NCBI RefSeq assembly: GCF_000828815.1
Contig: NZ_AP014521.1
Coordinates: forward strand, 342,001 to 406,000
Source: Candidatus Tachikawaea gelatinosa
GTDB lineage: Bacteria > Pseudomonadota > Gammaproteobacteria > Enterobacterales > Enterobacteriaceae
Direction of reading: 5' to 3'
Length of the DNA: 64,000 nt
A model generated the notes under the pieces. That model worked only from the letters and a program-made list of their open reading frames with translations. It was not told where the DNA came from and made no database searches. A program made the translations under genes and the position numbers. Shown piece after piece: positions 1 to 9,902 of the stretch. The first letter of the stretch is position 1. Each line of letters opens with the position of its first letter.

Positions 1-1161
1 TAAATCGTTTATTAAGTCTTGAACATGTTCTAACCCAATATGTAATCTAATTAATGTACCATCGAAATAAACTGTTTCTTTTGGACGTATCTTTTTTAAA
101 TCATTAGGTTGATTAGGAATAATCAATGATTCATACCCTCCCCATGAATAAGCCATTTTAAATAATTTAAAAGAATTTAAGTAATTAGATAATTGTTCTT
201 CAGTAAGCACTGTTTTTAAAAAAAATGAAAATAAACCACTGCTTCCAGTAAAATCGCGTTTCCAAAAATTATGACCAGGTGATCCTTTTAAAGCTGGATG
301 GTTTACACATTCAACTTCAGGTCTATCTTGTAGCCATTTAGCTATAATTAAAGCACTTTCTTGATGTTGATTCAAACGTGCTCCTAATGTACGCAAGCCT
401 CGGCTAATTATATATGCTGTATCTGAATCTATTGTTTGCCCTAGTAAATAAGAATATTCACGTAATTGATCCCAACAGCGTTTATTAGCAACACTAGTAC
501 CCATCATAATATCGCTATGACCTGCAAGGTATTTAGTACCGGATTGGACAGAAATATCTACATCTTTTTCTAAAGCATTAAAAAAAATTCCTGCTGACCA
601 AGTGTTATCAGTTATAACAACTATTTCTTTATTTTTATCACGTATTTTTTTAATAATATTAGGAATATCTTGAACTTCCATTGTTAAAGAACCTGGAGAT
701 TCAAAAAAAATAACTTTTGTGTTTTGTTGTAAAAGAGAAACAACATCAACACCCATAGAATGATCAAAAAAAGTAACATTAACATTAAATCTGTTTAAAA
801 CTTGTTCACAAAAAAATCTTGTTGCTTCATAGACTGAACCACTTATTAAAACATGATCTCCAGACTGAACAAAAGCAAGAATAGAAGTGCTAATTGCTGC
901 AACTCCACATGGATATAAACTACAACCGGCACCGTTCTCTATTTCACTCATAGCTTCTTGTAAAGAAAAGTGAGTTAAAGTTCCTCGACGACCATAAAAT
1001 AATTCTTTTTGATGGCGGTGAGCTGTTGCATATTTTTTATGTTCTATTGTCTCAAAAATCAGAGAAGAAGCACGTTGAATAATAGTGTTTACTCCTCCTT
1101 GTGTATAACGTTTTTTGCGTCCTGCTGTTACTAAAGTCGTGTTCATTTTGTTAGTAGTCAT
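1..1161 (-). CDS. metC: Cystathionine beta-lyase (MetC), 3' end beyond the window
   Basis: PLP enzyme of the Cys/Met-metabolism family that cleaves cystathionine to homocysteine, pyruvate and ammonia in the cytoplasm. The frame is open for 387 codons to the window edge; E. coli MetC has 395, so about eight residues are missing. The N-terminal QRASSLIF, the substrate-site ELFYGRRGT and the PLP-lysine motif TKYLAGHSD are all present. The lysine falls on residue 210, the same number as in E. coli. The ATG at 1161 has an AGGTAA ribosome site and gives an N-terminus colinear with E. coli. It lies 122 bases downstream of argE on the same strand and may be read from it. Together with metA and metB in this window it completes the transsulfuration-like route. 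Identification is by family motifs and is very secure. Confidence 0.95.
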   Translation of the reverse strand, partial: MTTNKMNTTLVTAGRKKRYTQGGVNTIIQRASSLIFETIEHKKYATAHRHQKELFYGRRGTLTHFSLQEAMSEIENGAGCSLYPCGVAAISTSILAFVQSGDHVLISGSVYEATRFFCEQVLNRFNVNVTFFDHSMGVDVVSLLQQNTKVIFFESPGSLTMEVQDIPNIIKKIRDKNKEIVVITDNTWSAGIFFNALEKDVDISVQSGTKYLAGHSDIMMGTSVANKRCWDQLREYSYLLGQTIDSDTAYIISRGLRTLGARLNQHQESALIIAKWLQDRPEVECVNHPALKGSPGHNFWKRDFTGSSGLFSFFLKTVLTEEQLSNYLNSFKLFKMAYSWGGYESLIIPNQPNDLKKIRPKETVYFDGTLIRLHIGLEHVQDLINDL

Positions 1162-1283
1162 ATGAATTTTACCTTTTTATAAAATGTATGTTAAATATCA
1201 ATTGTACTATAACGTTGTAAAAAAAAAATCACTGAAAATAAATTATATTTTTTTATTTTAAATAAATCTATAAAATAAAAAAA

Positions 1284-2426
1284 TTATAAACAAAAATATT
1301 TTATAATTTTTTTAAAAAAATTTATACCTTTACATGTATCATTTATACTAATAAACTCATCTGCTTTATGTGCTTGTTCAATTGAACCTGGACCTAACAC
1401 TATTACTGGACAACATTTTTGAAGAAAAGATGCTTCTGTACAGTAATTAACAAAACTTGATGGTTTTTGAATTAAACTTTCTACTTTTTTTACTAAAAAA
1501 TTATCCTTTTTACATTCATAACTAGGAATACATGGATATAATTCTTTAATTTTTGTATATTTAAGAATTTTTTTGTTTATAGAAAACATTGAATTTAATT
1601 CATAATAGATATTATCTATTGATATATTTGGAGTAGGACGAATATCTATATGTAATTCACAAAAATCACAAACTTTATTAGTGGAATCACCTCCATGAAT
1701 TTTTCCTATATTGATAGTAGGATAAGGAACATTAAAATTTATATTTTTATATTTGTTTGTTAAATTTTCACGTAAAATTTTTAATAAATCAATAATTTTT
1801 TGCATTATTTCAATTGCATTTATTCCTTTTGCAGGATTACTAGAATGTGCAGATTTTCCAAAAACTTGAATAATAGCAGAAAAATAACCTTTATGACCTC
1901 TAATAATATTTAGAGAAGTAGGTTCTCCAATTATAGCGTATTTTGGAAAAAATTTTTTATTTTTAACAAAATGTTTAATACCAAACATTGTAGTTTCTTC
2001 ATCACTAGTAGCAAGTATATATAATGGATGTTTAATTTTTTTTAAATTTATTTTACTAAGTATACTAAGAATTATAACAAAAAATATTTTCATATCTACA
2101 ACACCTAATCCATATAAATTATGATTTTTTTCAGTTAATTTAAAAGGATTAAATTTCCAAAATTTTTCATTAAAAGAAACAGTATCAGTATGACCTGATA
2201 GTAATAAACCTCCTTTTTTGTTTCCTTTATATGCTATCATGTTAAATTTTTTATGTTCTTCAGAGACTACTTGTATTTCAATTGAAAAACCAACGCTTTC
2301 AAACCATTCAGATAACAAATCTATCATTTTTTTATTACTTATATCAAATTTTTTATCTGTTGAACTAATTGATGGTATAGCAATTAATTGACGAAGCATT
2401 TCAATAAATTTTGGTAATTTTTTCAT
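1284..2426 (-). CDS. argE: Acetylornithine deacetylase
   Basis: Zinc M20-family hydrolase that converts N-acetylornithine to ornithine and acetate in arginine synthesis. The metal-site motifs are visible: GHTDTV with its downstream GLGVVDMK, the catalytic ATSDEET, and the C-terminal NYCTEASF. The dimerisation segment HSSNPAKGINAIE is also there. From the ATG at 2426 the protein has 380 residues (E. coli 383) and begins MKKLPKFIE, parallel to the E. coli MKNKLPPFIE. A GTG at 2435 could add three residues; neither start has a clear Shine-Dalgarno. It is divergent from argCBGH, as in other enterics, with a strong palindrome in the 133-base gap. The metal-ligand region reads VDMK, whereas E. coli has ADMK, so the site looks intact. 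Confidence 0.93.
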   Translation of the reverse strand: MKKLPKFIEMLRQLIAIPSISSTDKKFDISNKKMIDLLSEWFESVGFSIEIQVVSEEHKKFNMIAYKGNKKGGLLLSGHTDTVSFNEKFWKFNPFKLTEKNHNLYGLGVVDMKIFFVIILSILSKINLKKIKHPLYILATSDEETTMFGIKHFVKNKKFFPKYAIIGEPTSLNIIRGHKGYFSAIIQVFGKSAHSSNPAKGINAIEIMQKIIDLLKILRENLTNKYKNINFNVPYPTINIGKIHGGDSTNKVCDFCELHIDIRPTPNISIDNIYYELNSMFSINKKILKYTKIKELYPCIPSYECKKDNFLVKKVESLIQKPSSFVNYCTEASFLQKCCPVIVLGPGSIEQAHKADEFISINDTCKGINFFKKIIKYFCL

Positions 2427-2473
2427 GGGAATCACATATTTTTTAAAAGTTATGAGATAATTTAAATTATTTT

Positions 2474-2511
2474 TTTTTAATATAAAATATTACGATATTT
2501 TATATTAAAAA
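2474..2511. promoter_or_regulatory. Perfect 17-bp inverted repeat between argE and argC
   Basis: Arms 2474-2490 and 2495-2511 are perfect reverse complements around a TACG loop. The arms are entirely A/T. The site sits in the divergent argE/argCBGH control region. Neither strand has a T-run after the hairpin (each side runs into A), so it is not a factor-independent terminator. It does not match the arginine-repressor box pattern (TGAAT...ATTCA). It could be an operator, a cruciform-prone promoter element or the folded 5' leader of argE. Confidence 0.5.
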
Positions 2512-2559
2512 TTTAAAAGAATATAAATACTAATAATTTTAAATAAAGGTATGAAATTG

Positions 2560-3567
2560 ATGCTTAATACATTAATTATAGGCGCTAGTGGTTATGCTGG
2601 AATAGAATTAGTTTATTATTTAAATAAACATTCATATGTTAAAATATTAGATTTAGTAGTATCATCAAATAGTCAAGATTTAGGAAAATCTATTGATGAA
2701 TTATATCCACAAATGAAAAAAATAATAAATTTAAAGTTAAAATCATTAGATCAAGCAATGAAAACAAACAAAAAAATTGATGTTGTTTTTTTAGCTACTG
2801 ATCCTGTAACTAGTCATAATCTTGTTCATTTCTTTATAAAAAAGAAATGTGTAGTTTTAGATCTATCCGGTGCTTTTAGAATTAACAATGTAAATTTTTA
2901 TAAAAAATATTACGGTTTTGTGCATAACTATACTGATTTGTTAAAAAAATCAACTTATGGATTGGCAGAATGGAATAAAAAAAATATATCTAAAGCGCAA
3001 TTAATTGCAGTGCCAGGTTGTTATCCTACAGCTGCACTTTTATCGCTTAAACCATTGATTGAGTCTAAATATCTTGATAAAAAATATTATCCTGTTATCA
3101 ATGCAATTAGTGGTATAAGTGGGGCAGGAAGAAAAAATATATTAAATAACAATTTTTGTGAAGTAAGCTTAAATGCTTATAACCTTTTTAAACATCGTCA
3201 TGAACCAGAAATTTCTTATTATCTTGGTATCCCAATAATTTTTACACCACATATTGGTAATTTTTCAAGAGGTATTTTATCTACAATTACTTGCAAAGTA
3301 AAATCAGATATGTTGTATGAAGATATATTAACAATATTCAAAAAGTTTTATTCAAATGAACCATTAATTCGTATATATGATAACAAAAAAACACCGGCAT
3401 TAAAATCTGTAATAAATTTGCCATTTATTGATATAGGTTTTTCAATAAAAGGTAAATATTTAATTATTATTGCTGCTGAAGACAATTTATTAAAAGGGGC
3501 GGCAACTCAAGCTATACAATGTTTAAATATCCGATTTGGATTTTTAGAAACAGAATCAATTTTATAA
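2560..3567 (+). CDS. argC: N-acetyl-gamma-glutamyl-phosphate reductase
   Basis: NADPH-dependent reductase, third step from glutamate to ornithine. The N-terminal dinucleotide fold starts with LIIGASGYAG, and the catalytic cysteine lies in VPGCYPTAAL near residue 155. The C-terminal segment keeps the HRHEPEI and FTPHIGNFSRGI motifs of the family. I chose the ATG at 2560 because AAAGG at 2545-2549 is then ten bases upstream and the product begins MLNTLIIGASG, like E. coli MLNTLIVGASG (335 versus 334 residues). The in-frame ATG at 2551 leaves only one base after AAAGG. It is the first gene of a rightward argCBGH operon, and argB starts 14 bases after its stop. Confidence 0.95.
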   Translation: MLNTLIIGASGYAGIELVYYLNKHSYVKILDLVVSSNSQDLGKSIDELYPQMKKIINLKLKSLDQAMKTNKKIDVVFLATDPVTSHNLVHFFIKKKCVVLDLSGAFRINNVNFYKKYYGFVHNYTDLLKKSTYGLAEWNKKNISKAQLIAVPGCYPTAALLSLKPLIESKYLDKKYYPVINAISGISGAGRKNILNNNFCEVSLNAYNLFKHRHEPEISYYLGIPIIFTPHIGNFSRGILSTITCKVKSDMLYEDILTIFKKFYSNEPLIRIYDNKKTPALKSVINLPFIDIGFSIKGKYLIIIAAEDNLLKGAATQAIQCLNIRFGFLETESIL

Positions 3568-3581
3568 AAAATTTTAACATA

Positions 3582-4370
3582 ATGATAAAAAATAAATTTA
3601 TAATAAAAATTGGAGGAACATTATTAGATAATAAAGATGTTCTTTCCAACATATTTCAAGAACTTGTACATTATTGTTCTGATCCTTCTTTTTCTATTAT
3701 TATAGTACATGGTGGAGGGTGTTTAGTAGATAATCTAATTAAAAAATTAAAATTTCCTATAGAAAAAAAGAATGGAATTCGTATTACTCCAAAAAATCAA
3801 ATTAACTTAATTGTTGGAGCTTTATCAGGAACTGCTAACAAAATTTTATTAGCATCTGCTAAAAAAAATAATATTAATGGTATTGGACTTTGTTTAAGTG
3901 ATGGAAATACAGTAAAAATAAAACGTACTAATAATAGCTTAGGATATGTAGGAAATGCGTCACCTTATTCTCCAAATTTTTTAAATATGTTATTAAAAAA
4001 TGATTATACACCGATTATTAGTTCTATTGGTATTAATTATAAAGGAGAACTAATTAATGTTAATGCAGATGAAGCAGCTACTGCTATAGCTTTAACATTA
4101 AATACAAATTTAATTTTTCTTTCAGATGCAGAAAGTGTACTAGATGCAAAAAATAAACCTATATGCCAATTAACTTTAGATCAAGCTAATGATTTAATTA
4201 ACAGAAAAATAATTAAAAATGGCATGGTAGTTAAGGTCAATGCTGCTTTTCATGCAGCAAATTTATTAAAAAATAAGGGACTTATAGTGGGTATTGCTGG
4301 TTGGCGTTACATAAAAAATTTATCAATATTTTCTGATAAAAAATTTATAGGTACAAAAATACTGGTTTAA
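3582..4370 (+). CDS. argB: Acetylglutamate kinase
   Basis: Amino-acid kinase family enzyme that phosphorylates N-acetylglutamate with ATP. Motifs: IKIGGTLL near the N-terminus for phosphate binding, HGGGCLVD for substrate binding, and NVNADEAATAIA with LLSD-like FLSDAE for the nucleotide site. From the ATG at 3582 it has 262 residues (E. coli 258) and begins MIKNKFIIKIGG. An upstream in-frame start at 3519 would overlap argC and add 21 residues with no counterpart in the family, so I rejected it. It is the second gene of argCBGH, with argG 20 bases downstream. The short enteric N-terminus, without the extension of arginine-inhibited kinases, fits the arginine-insensitive linear-pathway type. 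Confidence 0.95.
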   Translation: MIKNKFIIKIGGTLLDNKDVLSNIFQELVHYCSDPSFSIIIVHGGGCLVDNLIKKLKFPIEKKNGIRITPKNQINLIVGALSGTANKILLASAKKNNINGIGLCLSDGNTVKIKRTNNSLGYVGNASPYSPNFLNMLLKNDYTPIISSIGINYKGELINVNADEAATAIALTLNTNLIFLSDAESVLDAKNKPICQLTLDQANDLINRKIIKNGMVVKVNAAFHAANLLKNKGLIVGIAGWRYIKNLSIFSDKKFIGTKILV

Positions 4371-4390
4371 TTTTATTATAAGGAACTGTT

Positions 4391-5617
4391 ATGAAAGTAA
4401 AAAAAATTGTTTTAGCTTTTTCTGGAGGATTAGATACTTCAGTAATCATACCTTGGTTAAAAGAAAATTATGAAAGTTGTGAAGTAATTGCTTTTGTAGC
4501 TGATATTGGTCAAGACCGTGAAAGTTTAGAAAATATTGAAGAAAAAGCTTTAAAATCTGGAGCATCTAAATGTTATGTTGTTGATTTACGTGAAGAATTT
4601 GTTCAAGATTATATATATCCTTTTTTAAAAACTGGGGCTATATATGAAGGAAATTATTTATTAGGAACAGCCGTAGCTCGTCCAATTATTGCTAAAGCAC
4701 AAGTAGAGTTAGCAATTCAAATCAATGCTGATACTTTATCTCATGGAGCAACAGGTAAAGGAAACGATCAAGTACGTTTTGAAACTGTTTATACTTCATT
4801 AGCACCTCATTTAAACGTCATTGCACCTTGGAGAATATGGAATTTACGTTCTCGAGAATCTCTTTTACAATATTTAAAAAACAAAAACATTAAAACTACA
4901 GTTTCTATAGAAAAAATTTATAGTAGAGATGAAAACGCTTGGCATATTTCAACAGAAGGAGGAGATCTAGAAAATTTATGGAATTCCCCAAACGATGATT
5001 GTTGGGTTTGGACAACAGATCCATGTAAAGCACCAGATTTACCAGAGAATATTTTAATAAAAATTGAAAAAGGATGTATCAAATCAATTAATGGAGAATC
5101 TTTAACACCTTTTCAATGTTTACAAAAACTAAACGTTTTAGGTGCAAAACATGGTATTGGTCGCGTAGATATAGTAGAAAATAGATTAGTTGGTATGAAA
5201 TCTCGAGGATGTTATGAAACTCCAGGAGGAACAATTATGAATATTGCATTACGTTCTATTGAACAATTGGTTTTAGATCGTGAAAGTTTTAAATGGAAAC
5301 AACAAATTGGGTTAGAAATGTCATATGTTATATATGATGGACGTTGGTTTACTCCATTAAGAGAGTCTTTACAGTCAGCAACAGATTCATTAGCAAAAGA
5401 AGTAAATGGAGAAGTAATTATTAAACTATATAAAGGACAAGCGATAGCTATTAGAAAAAAATCAAAAAATAGTTTATATTCTGAAGAATTTTCTACTTTT
5501 GGTAAAGATGAAGTTTATGATCAAAGTCATGCCACTGGTTTTATTCGACTTTTTTCATTATCTTCACGTATAAGAACAATAAAAAAAGAAAAAATTTCTT
5601 CTTTAAGAAAAAAATAA
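4391..5617 (+). CDS. argG: Argininosuccinate synthase (short type)
   Basis: ATP-dependent condensation of citrulline with aspartate. The N-terminal PP-loop reads AFSGGLDTS, followed by the family segments [13 protein letters not shown] and ETPGGTIM. At 408 residues it belongs to the short class found in Vibrio and Yersinia argCBGH clusters and in Buchnera, rather than the 447-residue, unlinked form of E. coli. AAGGA lies a few bases before the ATG. It is placed between argB and argH, so arginine synthesis from ornithine is contiguous here except for carbamoyl-phosphate synthase and ornithine carbamoyltransferase, which are not in the window. No frame damage is visible. Confidence 0.95.
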   Translation: MKVKKIVLAFSGGLDTSVIIPWLKENYESCEVIAFVADIGQDRESLENIEEKALKSGASKCYVVDLREEFVQDYIYPFLKTGAIYEGNYLLGTAVARPIIAKAQVELAIQINADTLSHGATGKGNDQVRFETVYTSLAPHLNVIAPWRIWNLRSRESLLQYLKNKNIKTTVSIEKIYSRDENAWHISTEGGDLENLWNSPNDDCWVWTTDPCKAPDLPENILIKIEKGCIKSINGESLTPFQCLQKLNVLGAKHGIGRVDIVENRLVGMKSRGCYETPGGTIMNIALRSIEQLVLDRESFKWKQQIGLEMSYVIYDGRWFTPLRESLQSATDSLAKEVNGEVIIKLYKGQAIAIRKKSKNSLYSEEFSTFGKDEVYDQSHATGFIRLFSLSSRIRTIKKEKISSLRKK

Positions 5618-5664
5618 TTTATTCATCTCAAAACTTATTATATTAAAAAATATGGAGTATTTTT

Positions 5665-7035
5665 ATGACATTATGGGGTGGAAGATTTATAGAAAAAACA
5701 GATAAACATTTTAAAAAATTTAACGATTCTCTATGTTTTGATTACTGCTTAGTAGAACAAGATATTATTAGTTCTATTGCATGGTCTCATGCATTGCTCA
5801 CAGTAAAAATATTAAGTATTGAAGAACAAAAAACCATTGAGGATGGACTAAAAAATCTACTAAAAACTATTAAAAATAATCCAAAAGAAATATTAAGGAG
5901 TAGTGAGGAAGATATTCACAGTTGGGTAGAAACTCAATTAATAAAAAATGTTGGTGTTGTTGGTAAAAAATTGCATACTGGACGCAGTAGAAATGATCAA
6001 ATTACTACAGATTTAAAATTATGGTGTAAAAATAAAATTAATTTTTTAATAAAATCAATTGTTCATTTAGAAAGAAAAATAATTGAAATTGCAGAAAACA
6101 ATGAATATGTCATTATGCCTGGGTATACTCATTTACAACGTGCTCAACCCATTACTTTTGCACATTGGTGTTTAGCTTATTTTGAAATGTTAGAACGTGA
6201 TAAAGATAGATTAAATGATACATTAAAACGTCTAAATATTAGCCCACTTGGCAGTGGAGCTTTATCAGGAACAACATACGATATTGATCGTGAAAAATTA
6301 GCGCATAAATTAGGTTTTTTAAAAGCAACTAACAATAGTTTAGACGCAGTGTCTGATCGAGATTATGTTTTAGAATTACTTTCAAATATTTCTATTGGGA
6401 TGTTACATTTATCTAGAATGGCTGAAGATTTAATTTTTTTTAATACATCTGAAGCACGTTTTATAAGTTTTTCTGATAAAATAACTTCCGGTTCTTCATT
6501 AATGCCTCAAAAAAAAAATCCAGATGTTTTAGAGTTAATTAGAGGGAAATGTGGACGTGTTCAAGGAGCGTTAATTTCTATGATAATAATATTAAAAGGA
6601 TTACCATTATCATATAATAAAGATTTACAAGAAGATAAAGAAGGTTTGTTTGATGCTGTTAATACTTGGAATAATTGTTTAGATATTTTGGTTATTATGT
6701 TTGATAATATTAAAATTAATGAATCGAATTGTAAAGAATCTGCAGAAAAAAGTTATGCAAATGCTACTGAATTAGTAGATTATTTAGTAAAAAAAGAAAT
6801 ATCTTTTAAAGATGCTCATAATATTGCAGGAAAAGTAGTTTTATTAGCAATTAACAAAAATGTATCTTTGCAAGATTTATCATTATCAGAATTAAAAAAT
6901 ATTAATCATAATTTTGATAGAGATATTTATGAAAATTTATCTTTACAAGCTTGCATTAATAAAAGAGCTGTTAAAGGAGGGGTATCGTTTAAACAAACTA
7001 AACAAGCTATTATAAATGCAAAAAATTCTATTTAG
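5665..7035 (+). CDS. argH: Argininosuccinate lyase
   Basis: Fumarase/aspartase superfamily lyase releasing arginine and fumarate, the last step of the pathway. The superfamily signature [13 protein letters not shown] is at about residues 275-287, with the upstream family motifs TGRSRNDQ and the catalytic-histidine segment [12 protein letters not shown]. Its 456 residues match the E. coli length (457). GGAG stands about nine bases before the ATG. It closes the argCBGH operon; a plausible terminator hairpin follows some 140 bases downstream. Product fumarate would feed the remaining TCA fragment, of which only sucAB is visible here. Confidence 0.95.
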   Translation: MTLWGGRFIEKTDKHFKKFNDSLCFDYCLVEQDIISSIAWSHALLTVKILSIEEQKTIEDGLKNLLKTIKNNPKEILRSSEEDIHSWVETQLIKNVGVVGKKLHTGRSRNDQITTDLKLWCKNKINFLIKSIVHLERKIIEIAENNEYVIMPGYTHLQRAQPITFAHWCLAYFEMLERDKDRLNDTLKRLNISPLGSGALSGTTYDIDREKLAHKLGFLKATNNSLDAVSDRDYVLELLSNISIGMLHLSRMAEDLIFFNTSEARFISFSDKITSGSSLMPQKKNPDVLELIRGKCGRVQGALISMIIILKGLPLSYNKDLQEDKEGLFDAVNTWNNCLDILVIMFDNIKINESNCKESAEKSYANATELVDYLVKKEISFKDAHNIAGKVVLLAINKNVSLQDLSLSELKNINHNFDRDIYENLSLQACINKRAVKGGVSFKQTKQAIINAKNSI

Positions 7036-7172
7036 AAAAAAATTATAAGTTTTATATAAATATTTTTTAATATGTAAAGCATATTTTTATATTCACTGAA
7101 ATTAAATATACAATTTTTTTTTAAAGTAAAAACTTATAAAGTTTATAATAAAACTTACCATCAATCTGTTAA

Positions 7173-7219
7173 TTAAAAACATAAAAATCCTAGCTATTTT
7201 TATGTTTTTAACATTTTTT
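7173..7219 (+). terminator. Probable terminator after argH
   Basis: A perfect 16-bp inverted repeat (7173-7188 and 7196-7211) around the 7-base loop CCTAGCT is followed by a run of six T at 7214-7219. The stem is AT-rich, so its strength is uncertain. It lies 138 bases after the argH stop with no gene between, and would end the argCBGH transcript. Confidence 0.5.
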
Positions 7220-7832
7220 AAAGTTGAGCTATTTTTCTTATAATTTATTATGAATTAGTGATGCAGTTATTTCTAATTTGAATTAGTATTTTATAAATAA
7301 TGCAAAACTTGTATGATGTATTTTGATTTCAAATTTTTCTATGATCTTAATTGTATTATTTTTTTATTTTAATATAGTTTTAAACTTAGTATCTATTAAA
7401 AGATAATCTATTTTTTAATATAAATATATATGATGCAAAAACAAGTTTCTATGAATACTTTATATATTAATAATGTAAACGATTTCTAGATAAAATAAAA
7501 CAAATGATATGGCAATAACAAAAATATTTTTTTTTATCTTTTAATGATAAAAAAATTCATTAGAAAATTTTTTATATGTGATTATAATATATACTTTTTA
7601 ATAAAAATATTAAAATTTTTCTCTAAAAAAAATAATTTTCAAAATATAATTAGATATTGGCTAATAACTTTACAGTAAAATTTTTATTAAATATAAGTGT
7701 TTGGGATGTATGATATTTTGTGTTTAGTATGTCAGCAATTGAAATAAAATTTATATATATAGTAGTGCTGATATAATTATTTTTTATGAAATAATAAAAT
7801 TTTATTAAATATTTTATACTTTATTACAAGTG
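7220..7832. other. Gene-free eroded spacer
   Basis: About 610 bases with no open frame of useful length on either strand, no tRNA-like pattern and no remnant that I can align to a known protein. Almost entirely A/T, with stop codons dense in all frames. In E. coli the argU-folD neighbourhood contains unrelated accessory genes, so a lost gene here cannot be named. Confidence 0.6.
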
Positions 7833-7906
7833 TACGCCCTACAGGATTCGAACCTGTGACCTACGGCTTAGAAGGCCGCTGCTCTTTCCAACTGAGCTAA
7901 GGGCGC
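7833..7906 (-). tRNA. argU: tRNA-Arg (UCU)
   Basis: The minus strand reads GCGCCCTTAGCTCAGTTGG at the 5' end, has anticodon TCT in the loop CTTCTAA, and the T-arm GGTTCGAATCC. It is 74 bases to the discriminator A and closely follows the enteric argU tRNA that reads AGA/AGG. The first acceptor pair is G-U rather than G-C. CCA is not encoded; the bases after the discriminator read CAC. Its neighbour folD is also close to argU in E. coli, supporting orthology. AGA is the dominant Arg codon in such an AT-rich genome, so this tRNA should be essential. Confidence 0.95.
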
Positions 7907-8044
7907 AAAAAATTATTTAATTTTGCATTTTATACAAATAGAATAGATTAAGTCAATAACTTTGATTACAAAATAATTTTAACTATAATATATTAAAAAA
8001 AATAAGTATTTTATAGCGAAATTACTAACTGGACTATATTTATA

Positions 8045-8905
8045 ATGATAGCTAAAATTCTTGATGGTAGAAAAACCGCAAAAAAAATATGCGATAAAAT
8101 TAAAAAAAGAATAAATGAAATAGTAAAAGTAGGTAAAGAACCTCCTAGGTTAGCAGTGCTAATTATTGGAGATAATCCTTCTTCTAAAATTTATGTAAAT
8201 AGAAAACATCAAGTTTGTAAAGAAATAGGAATAATATCATATTGTTATCAACTTGAAAAAAATGTTTCAGAAGATAGTTTTAAAAAACTTATAAAAAAAT
8301 TAAATAAAGCAAAAAAAATTAACGGTATTTTAGTCCAATTACCTTTGCCTAAAACAATTAATTTTTCTATATTAGAAAATATACTGCCAAATAAAGATGT
8401 AGATGGTTTTCATCCATATAACATTGGTCGTCTTTGTCAACGTACACCAAAATTACGGCCTTGTACTTCCTTTGGAATTATTACATTACTTAAAGAAAAT
8501 AATATTAATTTACATGGATTAAATGCTGTAATAATAGGTGCGTCGAATATTGTAGGACGTCCAATGAATATGGAATTTTTATTAGCAGGATGTACAACAA
8601 CTATTGTTCATCGTTTTACTAAAAATATATCTTTTTATTTACAAAATGCTGACGTAATAGTTGTCGCAGTTGGTAAACCAAATTTTTTAACAGATGAATG
8701 GATTAAACCTGGAGCTATTATAATAGATGTAGGGATTAATCGATTAGAAAATGGGAATATTGTTGGAGATGTCGTTTTTAAAGACGCTAAAAAAAAAGCT
8801 TCTTGGATTACTCCTGTTCCAGGAGGAGTAGGTCCTATGACAGTTGCAACATTAATGCAAAATACTATGTATGCATATTATAATTTTGATTATGATTTTA
8901 AATAA
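8045..8905 (+). CDS. folD: Bifunctional methylenetetrahydrofolate dehydrogenase/cyclohydrolase
   Basis: NADP-dependent oxidation of 5,10-methylene-THF to methenyl-THF and hydrolysis to 10-formyl-THF, in the cytoplasm. Visible motifs: substrate-binding [13 protein letters not shown] with the catalytic lysine, [19 protein letters not shown], the Rossmann segment [13 protein letters not shown], and the C-terminal signature [14 protein letters not shown]. Its 286 residues match the E. coli 288. It supplies formyl-THF for purH in this window and shares methylene-THF with metF. It stands alone, divergent from tRNA-Arg. No recognisable Shine-Dalgarno precedes the ATG. Confidence 0.96.
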   Translation: MIAKILDGRKTAKKICDKIKKRINEIVKVGKEPPRLAVLIIGDNPSSKIYVNRKHQVCKEIGIISYCYQLEKNVSEDSFKKLIKKLNKAKKINGILVQLPLPKTINFSILENILPNKDVDGFHPYNIGRLCQRTPKLRPCTSFGIITLLKENNINLHGLNAVIIGASNIVGRPMNMEFLLAGCTTTIVHRFTKNISFYLQNADVIVVAVGKPNFLTDEWIKPGAIIIDVGINRLENGNIVGDVVFKDAKKKASWITPVPGGVGPMTVATLMQNTMYAYYNFDYDFK

Positions 8906-8933
8906 AAAGTTTATACATTAAAAAATTAATAAT

Positions 8934-9737
8934 TTAATAAAAAATTTTTTTTAATGTTTGAGCAACCGCATCTTCAAAATTGCTACCAATTTTTTCTATA
9001 TGAGGTAAAATTTTTTTTAAATTTTTATCGGCATTATCCATTATATAACCTTTACCAACTATATTTAGCATTTCTTTATCGTTCATACCATCGCCAAAAG
9101 CAATACATCTTTTTAAAGATATTTTTAGTACTTTGTTTAATAACATTTTTAAAGAATTTCCTTTAGAAATATTTTTTGCCGTTATATCTAAACAGTTCGA
9201 GCGAGAAAAAGTTATATTGATTTTTTTTTTCCAGCGATCTTTTATTTTTTTTTTCAAAATTATTAATTTTTTTTTATGGTTAGTAGTAAAAAAAATTTTT
9301 GTTATACCGTCTGATGAAAATTTTTCAGGTGAAAAAATTTTATAGTCAAAATGTGATTCACAGAAATACTTTTTTTCTAAAAAATTATGATCATTAATAA
9401 ACCACTTATCATTTTTATAAATATTAGTAAATATTTTATTATTGTTATATAAAAATGTAAAAAGATCACGTGCAATATTTTTTTTTAGATTTGCTCTAAA
9501 GAGCATTTGATTTTTTGTATTATGTATCATTGCACCATTAGAAGTGATTGAATATATAGGAATATTTATTTTATTTTTAATGTTTTCTACATCAATATAA
9601 TTACGTCCTGTAGCAATAACAAAAATTATTTGATGATTTTTATAAATTTTTCTAATTACTTGTTTTGAAAAAAGTGTTAAACTGTGTTGAGGTGAAAGTA
9701 AAGTACCATCTAAATCAAATACTACTACTTCATACAT
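8934..9737 (-). CDS. yigL: HAD-family phosphatase of the YigL type
   Basis: Cof-type haloacid-dehalogenase phosphatase; the E. coli orthologue dephosphorylates pyridoxal phosphate and sugar phosphates. Motif I is FDLDGTL at residues 7-13, motif II is in ATGR and TSNGA, the motif III lysine lies in ISKGNSL, and motif IV is FGDGMNDKEML. From the ATG at 9737 the protein has 267 residues (E. coli YigL 266) and starts MYEVVVFDLDG, parallel to the E. coli MYQVVASDLDG. An upstream start at 9800 would add 21 hydrophobic residues without family support. AGGA lies about 12 bases upstream. Given three PLP enzymes in the window (metB and metC among them), a role in PLP turnover is plausible but inferred. 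Confidence 0.9.
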   Translation of the reverse strand: MYEVVVFDLDGTLLSPQHSLTLFSKQVIRKIYKNHQIIFVIATGRNYIDVENIKNKINIPIYSITSNGAMIHNTKNQMLFRANLKKNIARDLFTFLYNNNKIFTNIYKNDKWFINDHNFLEKKYFCESHFDYKIFSPEKFSSDGITKIFFTTNHKKKLIILKKKIKDRWKKKINITFSRSNCLDITAKNISKGNSLKMLLNKVLKISLKRCIAFGDGMNDKEMLNIVGKGYIMDNADKNLKKILPHIEKIGSNFEDAVAQTLKKIFY

Positions 9738-9902
9738 GATAAAAAATCCTATTAATAATAACATTAATTGTAATTTAATAAAAACCATATATGATATCAA
9801 TATATGAAAAAAAAATCATTATCTTTGTAAAAAATGAATATATTGTGTTTTTTATTAAATAATATATTAATTAATGATGTAGCAAAGTAATAGGGAATAT
9901 TT

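Noticed and set aside
2474-2511. The argE/argC palindrome as an intrinsic terminator
   Set aside because: It is between divergent genes and neither strand has a U-run after the stem.
3519-3581. A longer argB start overlapping argC
   Set aside because: Adds 21 residues absent from the family; ATG at 3582 matches the usual N-terminus.
8954-9345. Two 70-codon plus-strand frames opposite yigL
   Set aside because: Antisense shadows of a well-supported gene, rich in Phe/Leu from complementing A-rich codons.
9738-9800. A longer yigL start with a hydrophobic lead that might look like a signal peptide
   Set aside because: The HAD motif normally starts within ten residues of the N-terminus, and the ATG at 9737 has a ribosome site; YigL is cytoplasmic.
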